From: SIG447 sp045577075
Lineage (GTDB): Bacteria > Bacillota > Clostridia > UMGS1883 > UMGS1540
NCBI GenBank assembly: GCA_045577075.1
Contig: JAZNHR010000003.1
Coordinates: 1 to 64,000, forward strand
Length of the DNA: 64,000 nt
Reading direction: 5' to 3'
Under the pieces are notes generated by a model. That model made no database searches. It worked only from the letters and a program-made list of their open reading frames with translations, and was not told where the DNA came from. The number at the start of each line of letters is the position of its first letter. Within the stretch, counting starts at the first letter, position 1. Position numbers and translations under genes: made by a program. Of the stretch, positions 49,409 through 57,532 are shown in pieces.

Positions 49409-50815
49409 TTATGCTTTGATTTTATAAAATTCCTCTTTGCGGCGAAGAACTTCGTCAAATTCTCGTGTATATCCGTCATCGTGTTTAAAGTTAAATACGC
49501 GAACAACTTTATCCGGAAGCAGCAGCCGGCTCACGCCACCCGCTCCAAGAGCGAAAATGTGGGCGCAGTCTGTCATGGTGACGGTATTATAAAAGGAATC
49601 AGCACCCGGCAAGGCGTAGCCTACGTTTTCGAGATTTCCCACCGTCGCCTTCTGGCGGTACATATAATGGGGACGGTAGCCGCCGGCGGTAGCCTCCCGG
49701 TATGTATAGGCAAGCATATCGGCGACCTCTGGAAGCTGGGAAACTGCCTCGCCGCTTTGCTTTATCTCCGAGGCTCTTTTAATATACAGGGTATGCACTG
49801 TGATGCTTTCCGGTTCCAAAGCCCGTACTGTATCAAAGGAATGGCGGTACATGGAGAAGTCTTCTCCCGGAAGGCCGGCAATAAGGTCGGCATTTATGTT
49901 CGTAAATCCTGCTTCCCGCGCCAAGGAAAAGGCGGACAAAAATTGCTCCGCAGTATGGCGGCGGCCGATGCGCTGGAGCGTTACGTCATGCATCGTCTGG
50001 GGGTTGATGCTGATGCGGTTTGTACCGTAGGCTTTTAAAATTTGCAGTTTTTCTTTCGTAATGGTGTCGGGTCTGCCGGCTTCGGTGGTAAATTCCAGCC
50101 CGTCATAAACGGGCAAAAACCGTTGGATGCCTTCGTGCAGGGCAGAGAGTAGAGGCGCGTCAAGACTTGTGGGCGTGCCGCCGCCAATATATATGGCTTT
50201 TAGGGTTAGCCCCAAATCCCGAATAATTTCCCCTGTGCGCGCAATTTCCAAAAGCAAAAGCCGAATATATTCTTCCTTCGCCGCCACCGCCCCCGTGCCG
50301 GAAATAAACGAGCAGTAGGCACAGCGCGTGGGACAGTAGGGAATCCCGATGTAGACGCAAACATTTTTCGAATTTCGGGGGTGCTTGCCTTCCTCTAGGG
50401 CAACCTTCATAGCAAGGTCAATTTTATCTTCGTCAGCAAGATATGTTTCTTTTAAAAGGCGGCGCACTTCCGCCTCGGTATTGCCTTCGTCAAGTAGGAT
50501 ACGGACAAGCTTTGCCGGGCGTACGCCCGTAAGAATGCCCCAGGGCGCAGGCATGGAGGAAAGGGGACGAAGGGCAAAATATGCGCTTCGTTTTACAAGG
50601 TTCCCCATTTCGCGCTTTGTTAAACAGGTATTTTCTGTACTTTCCGTATGGGACGATGTTTTTCCCCCGACAGAAACTTCTGTTTTGACGAACACCTTTT
50701 CGTCCGAAGTCGTAAGGGTGCTTCGAAGCGTCACGCTGTCATGTTCAGGAAAGAAAAGCAGAACCATCTGTTCTGCTTCATAGTCCAAGGAATGTCCTTC
50801 TGCGATTAGTTTCAA
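49409..50815 (-). CDS. hemZ: HemZ-type radical SAM coproporphyrinogen dehydrogenase family protein
   Basis: Radical SAM protein of 468 aa. An N-terminal ~150-residue domain (with PWGILTGVRPAKL) precedes CPTRCAYCSF, the CxxxCxxC cluster motif. IYIGGGTPT and the TEAGRPDTI strand follow, then a HemN-like C-terminal segment (YALPGADSFYN). Family members are described as oxygen-independent coproporphyrinogen dehydrogenases, but in anaerobes without other heme genes the role is doubtful; no heme gene lies in this window. The start is TTG directly after the MBL stop, with TTGGGAGTG as the ribosome site. Confidence 0.9.
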   Translation of the reverse strand: MKLIAEGHSLDYEAEQMVLLFFPEHDSVTLRSTLTTSDEKVFVKTEVSVGGKTSSHTESTENTCLTKREMGNLVKRSAYFALRPLSSMPAPWGILTGVRPAKLVRILLDEGNTEAEVRRLLKETYLADEDKIDLAMKVALEEGKHPRNSKNVCVYIGIPYCPTRCAYCSFISGTGAVAAKEEYIRLLLLEIARTGEIIRDLGLTLKAIYIGGGTPTSLDAPLLSALHEGIQRFLPVYDGLEFTTEAGRPDTITKEKLQILKAYGTNRISINPQTMHDVTLQRIGRRHTAEQFLSAFSLAREAGFTNINADLIAGLPGEDFSMYRHSFDTVRALEPESITVHTLYIKRASEIKQSGEAVSQLPEVADMLAYTYREATAGGYRPHYMYRQKATVGNLENVGYALPGADSFYNTVTMTDCAHIFALGAGGVSRLLLPDKVVRVFNFKHDDGYTREFDEVLRRKEEFYKIKA

Positions 50816-51439
50816 TTATGCCCACTCCCAATCAAGATTTGCAAACGGATTTGTGCGGCGTTCTTTGCCAATGGTTGTCTCTTCCTCGTGACCGGGGTAC
50901 ACGCGGATTTCCTCGTCCATAGAAAGAAGGCGCGCAATGCTTTGTTGCATGGTTTCTTTGTTTTCTCTGTCAAATTTACCAATAGAGCCGCGGAAAAGAG
51001 TGTCACCCGATAGCATGGTGTGCCCGGAAAGAAAACAAATACTCCCTTTTGTATGGCCGGGCGTATACAAAACGGTAAAGCGCTCATCACCCACCTGCAC
51101 CGTATCTCCTTCCGAAAGAAGTACGTCCGCCTCGCACCCGTCATAGGAAAAACCATAGCGGACGGCATGGCTCGTTTCCGCATTTTCCAGCATGGGCGCG
51201 TCGAGTGCATGCATATAAATAGGAATTTGAAACTGTTCCTTTAATTTTCCAGCCGCACCGGCATGGTCGAAGTGACCGTGGGTCAGCAGTATCGCACACG
51301 GCACAAGTTCCTTTTCTTTGATAATTTGTATCAGGGCTTCTGCCGCGCCGCCGGGGTCTACAATGGCAACGTTTTTGCCGCTTATCACAAAATAGCAGTT
51401 TGTTCCTAAGGGCGGCACCCGTAAACATGTCAGTTCCAT
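50816..51439 (-). CDS. MBL-fold metallohydrolase (glyoxalase II-like)
   Basis: Metallo-beta-lactamase-fold hydrolase of 207 aa. The metal motif LTHGHFDHAG (~55), a second His in YTPGHTKGSICF, the Asp in LSGDTLF and the late His in YPGHEEETT are all present. Closest in pattern to small glyoxalase-II-like thioesterases found between rel and hemZ in Firmicutes. TAGGAGG precedes the ATG. It is adjacent to rel upstream and hemZ downstream with no gaps, so one transcript is likely. Confidence 0.93.
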   Translation of the reverse strand: MELTCLRVPPLGTNCYFVISGKNVAIVDPGGAAEALIQIIKEKELVPCAILLTHGHFDHAGAAGKLKEQFQIPIYMHALDAPMLENAETSHAVRYGFSYDGCEADVLLSEGDTVQVGDERFTVLYTPGHTKGSICFLSGHTMLSGDTLFRGSIGKFDRENKETMQQSIARLLSMDEEIRVYPGHEEETTIGKERRTNPFANLDWEWA

Positions 51440-51448
51440 TTTTTCCTC

Positions 51449-53632
51449 CTATTGGTGCAGACGAATAATGTTAAATACGCCCGGTACTGTGTAAAGCCGC
51501 TTGATAAGTGTGTTCAGCTGTTCGGCATTCTCGATTTCCACTGTAAGATTGATAATTGCCATTTTCGTTTTCAGGCAACGGGAATTGAGGGCGGCAATAC
51601 CGATTTTGCCGTCGGTGATGGCGTTGGTAATGTCGGCAAGGAGACCCTTTCGGTCAGTCGATTCAATTTGGATATCGGATAGGTACGAGCCCTTCTGATT
51701 TTCCGTCCAGTAGCAGGAAATAAGCCTGGATTTGTCTTCTTCGCTGATTGCCTCAGGGCGGACGTTTACGCAGTCCGTCCGGTGCACGGATACACCCCGT
51801 CCTTTTGTAATATAGCCTATAATATCATCACCGGGAATCGGCATACAGCACTTGGAAATGCGGACAAGGCAGTTGTCAATGCCGTGCACGGTAATGCTCG
51901 AGCCGCCGCTTGTACGCTTTAAGGGCGCAAGAGCCGTCTTGATTTCCTCTTCCTTCGCCGCGTCGCGGCTGTATTCTTTTAGACGTGTGACGATTTTGAC
52001 CGCCGTAATGCTGCCGTAGCCGATGGCGGCATACATATCGTCCGTATTGGCAAAACTGTAACGCCTGAGACATTGGTCCATGTATTCTTTGTGGAACAGC
52101 TGCGTCTGGGTAAAGCCCTGCCGCTTCAGCTCCCGTTCTACGGCTTCCTTGCCCTTTACAATATTTTCCTCACGCATTTCCTTTTTCAGCCATGCGTTAA
52201 TTTTGCTTCGCGCCTGGTTTGTTTTACAGATTTTCAGCCAGTCTCGGCTGGGGCCGTGTACGGAAGAGGAAGTCAGAATTTCAACGATATCGCCCGTAAC
52301 GAGCTGATAATCAAGGGGTACGATTTTGGAGTTGACCTTTGCCCCCATCATCTTGCTGCCAACGGCGCTGTGAATGGCAAAGGCAAAGTCAATGGGCGTC
52401 GAGCCCTGCGGCAGGTTAATAACGTCCCCACGGGGCGTAAAGGCAAAGACCTCGTCGGCAAACAGGTCAATCTTGAGGGTGCGCATAAATTCCTCTTCGT
52501 CCGTCAAATCCTTCTGGATATCAAGAAGCTGTCGAATCCACGCAAACTTCGCATCCGCAGAATCCTTAGAGTCGGACGCGGAAGTACCTTCTTTATATTT
52601 CCAATGTGCCGCAATGCCATGCTCGGCGGTGCGGTGCATTTCGAATGTACGAATTTGAATTTCGCAGGGGCTTCCCTCCGGGCCCATAACCGTTGTGTGC
52701 AGGGACTGGTACATATTGGGCTTTGGCATGGCAATATAGTCTTTAAATCTGCCGGGAATGGGCACATATAATTCATGCACCATGCCGAGTACCGTATAAC
52801 AGTCGCTTACCGTATCTACAATAATACGGACGGCAAATAAGTCATAAATTTCATCGATGGACTTATTTTGTGTATACATTTTCTTGAAAATGCTGTAAAA
52901 GCTTTTGGCTCTGCCTTCCAGCTTATAGTGAATCCCCATGCCGGTCAGTCGCTCGGCAAGGGTGTCCTTAATCGCGTCAATATATGCGTCGCGTTCGTTT
53001 TTCTTTTTGTTAATGCTTTCTACAATTTCATAATAGGCAACGGAATCGAGGTGGCGAAGTGCCAAATCCTCCAGTTCCCATTTGATTTTGGAAATACCAA
53101 GGCGATGGGCAAGGGGGGCAAAGACCTCAATGGTCTCCCGTGCCTTTAAAAGCCGTTTTTCGGGGGGCATGTTTTTAAGCGTACGCATATTATGCAGACG
53201 GTCGGCAAGCTTTATGAGAATGACGCGAATGTCCTTTGCCATGGCAAGAAACATTTTGCGAAGGCTTTCCATCTGCTGCTCGGCTTTATCGTGAAACTGA
53301 ATTTTGTCGAGCTTTGTAACACCTTCCACCAAAAGGGCAATATCTTCCCCGAAATCACGCTTAATATCGTCAAAGGAAACGGGCGTGTCTTCAATAACAT
53401 CATGGAGAAGTCCTGCTGCAATCGCTTCCGTATCCAGCTCCATATCCGCCAAAATGCCCGCCACCGCAAGGGGGTGCACAATATACGGCTCGCCCGATTC
53501 ACGCTTTTGGTTTTTGTGCATATCAGCGGCAAGGGTGTAGGCTTTATCAAGTAGCGTAAAGTCGGCGTCCGGCTGATATTTTACTATTTTTTCTTTAATT
53601 TCCAAATAGGAATTTGCATGCATGTTTTGCAT
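51449..53632 (-). CDS. rel: Bifunctional (p)ppGpp synthetase/hydrolase Rel
   Basis: Stringent-response enzyme of 727 aa. The HD hydrolase domain has YIVHPLAVAGILADM and GLLHDVIEDT. The synthetase domain contains GRFKDYIAMPKPNMYQSLHT; the RFKD (RxKD) signature marks bifunctional Rel, as opposed to ExDD in monofunctional RelA. TGS (VFAFTPRGDVINLPQG), a conserved Cys region with CCMPIPGDDIIGYI and a C-terminal ACT domain follow. Full length. In many Firmicutes apt lies between recJ and rel; here recJ is only 18 bp upstream with no apt. Confidence 0.96.
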   Translation of the reverse strand: MQNMHANSYLEIKEKIVKYQPDADFTLLDKAYTLAADMHKNQKRESGEPYIVHPLAVAGILADMELDTEAIAAGLLHDVIEDTPVSFDDIKRDFGEDIALLVEGVTKLDKIQFHDKAEQQMESLRKMFLAMAKDIRVILIKLADRLHNMRTLKNMPPEKRLLKARETIEVFAPLAHRLGISKIKWELEDLALRHLDSVAYYEIVESINKKKNERDAYIDAIKDTLAERLTGMGIHYKLEGRAKSFYSIFKKMYTQNKSIDEIYDLFAVRIIVDTVSDCYTVLGMVHELYVPIPGRFKDYIAMPKPNMYQSLHTTVMGPEGSPCEIQIRTFEMHRTAEHGIAAHWKYKEGTSASDSKDSADAKFAWIRQLLDIQKDLTDEEEFMRTLKIDLFADEVFAFTPRGDVINLPQGSTPIDFAFAIHSAVGSKMMGAKVNSKIVPLDYQLVTGDIVEILTSSSVHGPSRDWLKICKTNQARSKINAWLKKEMREENIVKGKEAVERELKRQGFTQTQLFHKEYMDQCLRRYSFANTDDMYAAIGYGSITAVKIVTRLKEYSRDAAKEEEIKTALAPLKRTSGGSSITVHGIDNCLVRISKCCMPIPGDDIIGYITKGRGVSVHRTDCVNVRPEAISEEDKSRLISCYWTENQKGSYLSDIQIESTDRKGLLADITNAITDGKIGIAALNSRCLKTKMAIINLTVEIENAEQLNTLIKRLYTVPGVFNIIRLHQ

Positions 53633-53649
53633 AATTCTTTCCTCTTTTC

Positions 53650-55341
53650 CTACTGCTTTGTGCGAATGTCCTGCAGGATAATCTGGGGTGTGGGTACGCC
53701 GCCATATGTGTTGATGTGCAGCGTGCCGACAACGTCTGCCGCGTTGCCTCTTTTAAGGGTTTCTGTAAGCCTCCCTTTTCCAAATGCCACACAGTCTACG
53801 CTGCTTCCGTTTTTAAACAGTCGCAAAAAGAGATGCTTATTATCTTTTGAAGTACGAACGGACGAAATTGTCACATTCGAAAGTAAAAATACGGGTTTTA
53901 CATTGCCTTGGCCAAAGGGTTCTAAAACCGCGAGCTGCCGAGCTACCGTAAGAAGGGGTAGAGAAATATCTAAGGGTGCGTCCACGTCAATGGTGGGAAT
54001 CATATCTTCTTCCGTCAAGACGGTATCTGCATACGCACAAAGTGCGTCCGATAAAGCATCTATATTTTCTGCCGGAAGGGTAAGCCCTGCCGCGAGTGCA
54101 TGACCGCCGTATCGGGAAAGATAAGGCGCGGCGCTCTTTAGTGCTTCGAATAAATTTAAACCCGGAATCGAACGGCCGGAGCCTTTTCCTTCCGCTCCGT
54201 CCCTCGAAATTAAAATGGTCGGCTTCCAAAACTGTTCTGTAAGCTTGGAAGCAATAATGCCGATGATGCCGTGATGCCAGCCTTCGCAGGATAGGACAAG
54301 CACTTTTTTGTCGGCATAATCACCCGATGCAATGAGCGAAAGTGCCTCCGAGAGGATTGTATCGCCCGCTGTTTTTCGTGCGGTGTTTTGCCTGTCAAGA
54401 CAGGCGGCAATCTCTGCGGCCTCGGCCTTCGACTGTGTGACAAGAAGCTGTACGGCCGGAATGCAGCTGCCCATTCTGCCTGCGGCATTGAGCCTTGGTG
54501 CGATGGAAAAGCCGATATGGTAAGACGTAAGGTCTTCCGCCGAAACGCCTGCTTCCTCCAGAAGGGCCGCCAGCCCTACCCGCGGCATTTTTCGTATTTT
54601 GCGAAGTCCCAGTGCCGTAATCGTTCTGTTTTCGCCCGTAAGGGGCACAACGTCTGCGATGGTGGCTAGGGCAGCAATATCACAGTATTCCGTAACGGCC
54701 TTTTTCGTGTCACCGCAAAGGGCGCAGAGAAGCTTAAATGCAACGCCGCCACCTGCAAGGCCTTTAAACGGATAGGGGCAATCCGTGCGTTTCGGATTGA
54801 TTACGGCAAGTGCTTTAGGTAATTCTGTACCTACAGAATGGTGGTCCGTGATAATCACATCCATGCCTAAAGAGGTGGCAAGCATGGTTTCCGCGCACGC
54901 TGTAATGCCGGTGTCCACCGTGATTAAAAGTCGCGTGCCGCTTTCAGCAATTTTACGGACTGCAGCCTCATTTACGCCATATCCTTCCTGCTCTCTGTCA
55001 GGGATGTAGAAGGAGCAGTTTGCCCCTTTTGCCCGAAAATAGTCCAGAAGCATGGCAACAGACGAAATGCCGTCCACGTCATAATCGCCGTATATGGTAA
55101 TCTGCTCGCCCATGGCAAGTGCCCGGCGAATTCTCTCCACCGCCTTGTCCATATCCTGCATTAAAAACGGGTCATGGAGTGTGGAAAGACCGCCGGCAAG
55201 ATAATCCGCCACCTGTTTCGGCTGTACACCCCGAACAGCTAATAGAAGAGCCAAAAGGGGTGATACGGAAGCGACTTTTTCTATGGCAGAAACGGTGCTT
55301 GTATCGACTTGTTTATATAATAAATTCCATCTTTTGTTCAA
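53650..55341 (-). CDS. recJ: Single-stranded-DNA-specific exonuclease RecJ
   Basis: DHH/DHHA1 nuclease of about 563 aa acting 5'-3' on ssDNA in recombination and repair. DHH motifs are visible: YGDYDVDGISS (motif I), TVDTGI, ITDHHSVG (motif III) and a late D in NPKRTDCPYPFKGLAGGGVAFK. The DHHA1 part has GGHALAAGLTL, followed by an OB domain. The frame is open to 55401, but the ATG at 55365 is abutted by its AAAAGGA. The TTG at 55341 (MNKRWNLL) has GAGGG well spaced and is preferred. It heads the minus-strand run recJ-rel-MBL-hemZ. Confidence 0.93.
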   Translation of the reverse strand: MNKRWNLLYKQVDTSTVSAIEKVASVSPLLALLLAVRGVQPKQVADYLAGGLSTLHDPFLMQDMDKAVERIRRALAMGEQITIYGDYDVDGISSVAMLLDYFRAKGANCSFYIPDREQEGYGVNEAAVRKIAESGTRLLITVDTGITACAETMLATSLGMDVIITDHHSVGTELPKALAVINPKRTDCPYPFKGLAGGGVAFKLLCALCGDTKKAVTEYCDIAALATIADVVPLTGENRTITALGLRKIRKMPRVGLAALLEEAGVSAEDLTSYHIGFSIAPRLNAAGRMGSCIPAVQLLVTQSKAEAAEIAACLDRQNTARKTAGDTILSEALSLIASGDYADKKVLVLSCEGWHHGIIGIIASKLTEQFWKPTILISRDGAEGKGSGRSIPGLNLFEALKSAAPYLSRYGGHALAAGLTLPAENIDALSDALCAYADTVLTEEDMIPTIDVDAPLDISLPLLTVARQLAVLEPFGQGNVKPVFLLSNVTISSVRTSKDNKHLFLRLFKNGSSVDCVAFGKGRLTETLKRGNAADVVGTLHINTYGGVPTPQIILQDIRTKQ

Positions 55342-55453
55342 AATTTTACCCTCATTATTTATCATTCCTTTTATTTTAACACAGCGCGCTAAAAAAAACA
55401 ATATATTTCTGCAATTTTTGCACGGAAAAATGGCAAGGCTTTACAAATTATGC

Positions 55454-55482
55454 TTTACAAACAAATTTGGCCATGCTATAAT
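55454..55482 (+). promoter_or_regulatory. Sigma-A promoter of metA
   Basis: TTTACA (55454-55459), 17-bp spacer, TATAAT (55477-55482). The leader is only ~35 nt, too short for a SAM riboswitch or T-box. Confidence 0.83.
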
Positions 55483-55523
55483 AAATATAATGTTTTATAT
55501 AACACAAAAGTGGAGGATTTTAT

Positions 55524-56450
55524 ATGCCGATTCGTATTCCTGACAGTTTGCCTGCAGCCGGTATTTTGCAGGGTGAAAATATTTTTGTGATGACGGAAAA
55601 GAGGGCGCAAAGCCAGGATATTCGTCCTTTGAAAATTGCTGTTTTCAACTTAATGCCCACGAAAATTGCCACAGAGACACAGCTCATTCGCGCCCTTAGT
55701 AACTCGCCCCTGCAGGTGGATTTGGTACTCTTGCATGCGGAAACCCATCAGTCGAAAAACACACCCGAGGAACATCTTTCCTCGTTTTATAAGACGTTTT
55801 CCGATGTTCGGCATAAGAAGTTTGACGGGCTGATTATCACAGGCGCGCCCGTAGAGCATTTGGCGTTTGAGGATGTAGATTACTGGGAGGAACTTTGTGC
55901 CGTGATGGAATGGTCCAAAACAAACGTGACGAGCACACTCCATATCTGCTGGGCATCCCAGGCCGGGATGTATTATCACTACGGCATCGAAAAACACCCT
56001 ATCCCTGAAAAAATGTTCGGCGTTTTTCGCCACGATGTCACTTCCCCTCGTGCGCCCCTAATGCGCGGCTTTGACGATATTTTCTATGCCCCCCATTCCA
56101 GACATACGGAAGTCCGCGAAGCGGATATCAAAAACGTACCCGAGCTTGAAATTATGGCGACAAGTGAAGAAGCAGGGGTGTACCTCGTCGCGTCCCGGGA
56201 CGGCAAAAATGTGTTTGTAACGGGGCACTCGGAATATGACCCGGAAACCCTTCATAATGAATATATGCGGGATAAAAACAAGGGGCTTTCCATTGCTATG
56301 CCGAAGAATTATTACAAGGATGATAATCCGGAAAATGCACCCATTGTACGTTGGCGTTCCCACTCTCATCTTTTGTTTGTCAACTGGCTGAACTACTACG
56401 TTTACCAGATTACGCCTTATGACTGGGATGCGGAGGATGCACAAAAATGA
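55524..56450 (+). CDS. metA: Homoserine O-acyltransferase MetA, probably acetyl-CoA-specific
   Basis: Commits homoserine to methionine synthesis; 308 aa, normal. PIRIPDSLPA opens the fold. The catalytic Cys lies in HICWASQAG (142) and the His-Glu pair in FVTGHSEYD. Residue 111 in TGAPVEH is Glu. In this family Glu111 gives acetyl-CoA use and Gly111 succinyl-CoA use, so it should be a homoserine O-acetyltransferase despite the MetA fold. Co-transcribed with a Cys-cluster protein (ATGA overlap). Confidence 0.95.
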   Translation: MPIRIPDSLPAAGILQGENIFVMTEKRAQSQDIRPLKIAVFNLMPTKIATETQLIRALSNSPLQVDLVLLHAETHQSKNTPEEHLSSFYKTFSDVRHKKFDGLIITGAPVEHLAFEDVDYWEELCAVMEWSKTNVTSTLHICWASQAGMYYHYGIEKHPIPEKMFGVFRHDVTSPRAPLMRGFDDIFYAPHSRHTEVREADIKNVPELEIMATSEEAGVYLVASRDGKNVFVTGHSEYDPETLHNEYMRDKNKGLSIAMPKNYYKDDNPENAPIVRWRSHSHLLFVNWLNYYVYQITPYDWDAEDAQK

Positions 56451-56950
56451 GAATCAGTCCGCGCAGTATTTATGGCTATGTCTATGCACTGCTCGAAACA
56501 GTAACGCCCTTACATGCCGACTGCGGAAAAATATGCGGCGGCAGGTGCTGTGAGGATAGCGACGAGGGGACGGGGATGTATCTGTATCCCTTTGAGGAAT
56601 GTATGTATTCTCCGCGGCCTATGTGGGCGCAAATCGAGCCGTCCGGCTTTTTTTACGGAGAGAGGGAAGCGCTGCTTTTATCCTGTCCCGGCAGATGCCA
56701 AAGGGAATTACGGCCCTTAGCTTGCCGAATTTTTCCCCTTGCGCCGTATAAAAAACGGGGGGAAAGGATGAAAATAATATTTGACCCGCGTGCGGCAAGC
56801 ATGTGTCCCTTAGAGCCCGCGGCACTTACGGACGATTTTATAGAAAAAGTCGAGCGCGCTATGCGTGCGATTGTGAAAACAAAAGAGGGGAAAGCGTTTA
56901 TCGAAGCGCAGTCCTTACTCATTGATGAATATGTCAGGTTACACCTGTAA
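56447..56950 (+). CDS. Cysteine-cluster protein (YkgJ-like), coupled to metA
   Basis: Protein of 167 aa with nine Cys, several in a metal-site-like array: Cys26, Cys30, Cys34 and Cys35 (CGKICGGRCC), Cys52 in FEECMY, then LSCPGRC, LACRIF and SMCPLE. The pattern of CC followed by an acidic, Gly-rich segment recalls YkgJ-type clusters proposed to bind zinc or iron, but the family match is not certain. No membrane segment. Start overlaps the metA stop and pth follows after 9 bp, so it is inside a metA-pth-mfd unit. Function unknown. Confidence 0.75.
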   Translation: MRISPRSIYGYVYALLETVTPLHADCGKICGGRCCEDSDEGTGMYLYPFEECMYSPRPMWAQIEPSGFFYGEREALLLSCPGRCQRELRPLACRIFPLAPYKKRGERMKIIFDPRAASMCPLEPAALTDDFIEKVERAMRAIVKTKEGKAFIEAQSLLIDEYVRLHL

Positions 56951-56959
56951 GGAGAAAGT

Positions 56960-57532
56960 ATGTATGTAATTGTAGGGCTCGGCAATCCGGGCAAACAATA
57001 TGAAGATACCCGTCATAACGTGGGTTTTAAAACCATTGACTACCTTTCGGAAAGATGGAATATTCCTGTCAAAAAAATCCGCTTTCGGGCGCTTATTGGC
57101 GAAGGCATGGTGGGAAGAGAAAAGGTGCTTTTAGTTAAGCCCTCCACCTTTATGAACGCAAGCGGCGAAAGCGTAGGGGAAATTGTCCGCTACTTTAATG
57201 TCGCGCCCGAAAACGTGATTGTGGTGCAGGATGATGTAGCACTGCCCGTTGGCAGACTCCGCATTCGCCCGAGCGGCAGCGATGGGGGGCATAACGGCAT
57301 TAAATCCATTTTGTACCATTTGCAAAGTGACCGATTTATTCGGCTGAAAATCGGCGTTGGCGGTGCAGCACATGACATGGTTTCCCACGTCCTAGGCACC
57401 TTTTCAAAAGAAGACGGCATTGCCGTTACAAATTGCATAAAGGTTTCCGACGATATTTTGGAAACCATTGTAGAAAAAGGCTGTAATGAAGCCATGAACC
57501 GATTTAACAGTTTTGGGAAAACGGAGGCGTAA
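56960..57532 (+). CDS. pth: Peptidyl-tRNA hydrolase
   Basis: Recycles tRNA from peptidyl-tRNA released during aborted translation; 190 aa. YVIVGLGNPGKQYEDTRHNVGF contains the catalytic His (~20). Other signatures are LVKPSTFMNASGE, VVQDDVALPVGRLRIRPSGSDGGHNGIKSI and the C-terminal LGTFSKED. The pth-mfd order is conserved in Firmicutes, and the pth stop shares a base with the mfd start (TAATG). Confidence 0.97.
   Translation: MYVIVGLGNPGKQYEDTRHNVGFKTIDYLSERWNIPVKKIRFRALIGEGMVGREKVLLVKPSTFMNASGESVGEIVRYFNVAPENVIVVQDDVALPVGRLRIRPSGSDGGHNGIKSILYHLQSDRFIRLKIGVGGAAHDMVSHVLGTFSKEDGIAVTNCIKVSDDILETIVEKGCNEAMNRFNSFGKTEA

Noticed and set aside
52073..52771. 232-aa plus-strand frame opposite rel
   Set aside because: Shadow of the Rel synthetase region on the other strand.
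55483..55523. SAM riboswitch or T-box ahead of metA
   Set aside because: The leader is about 35 nt and lacks any conserved core or specifier structure.
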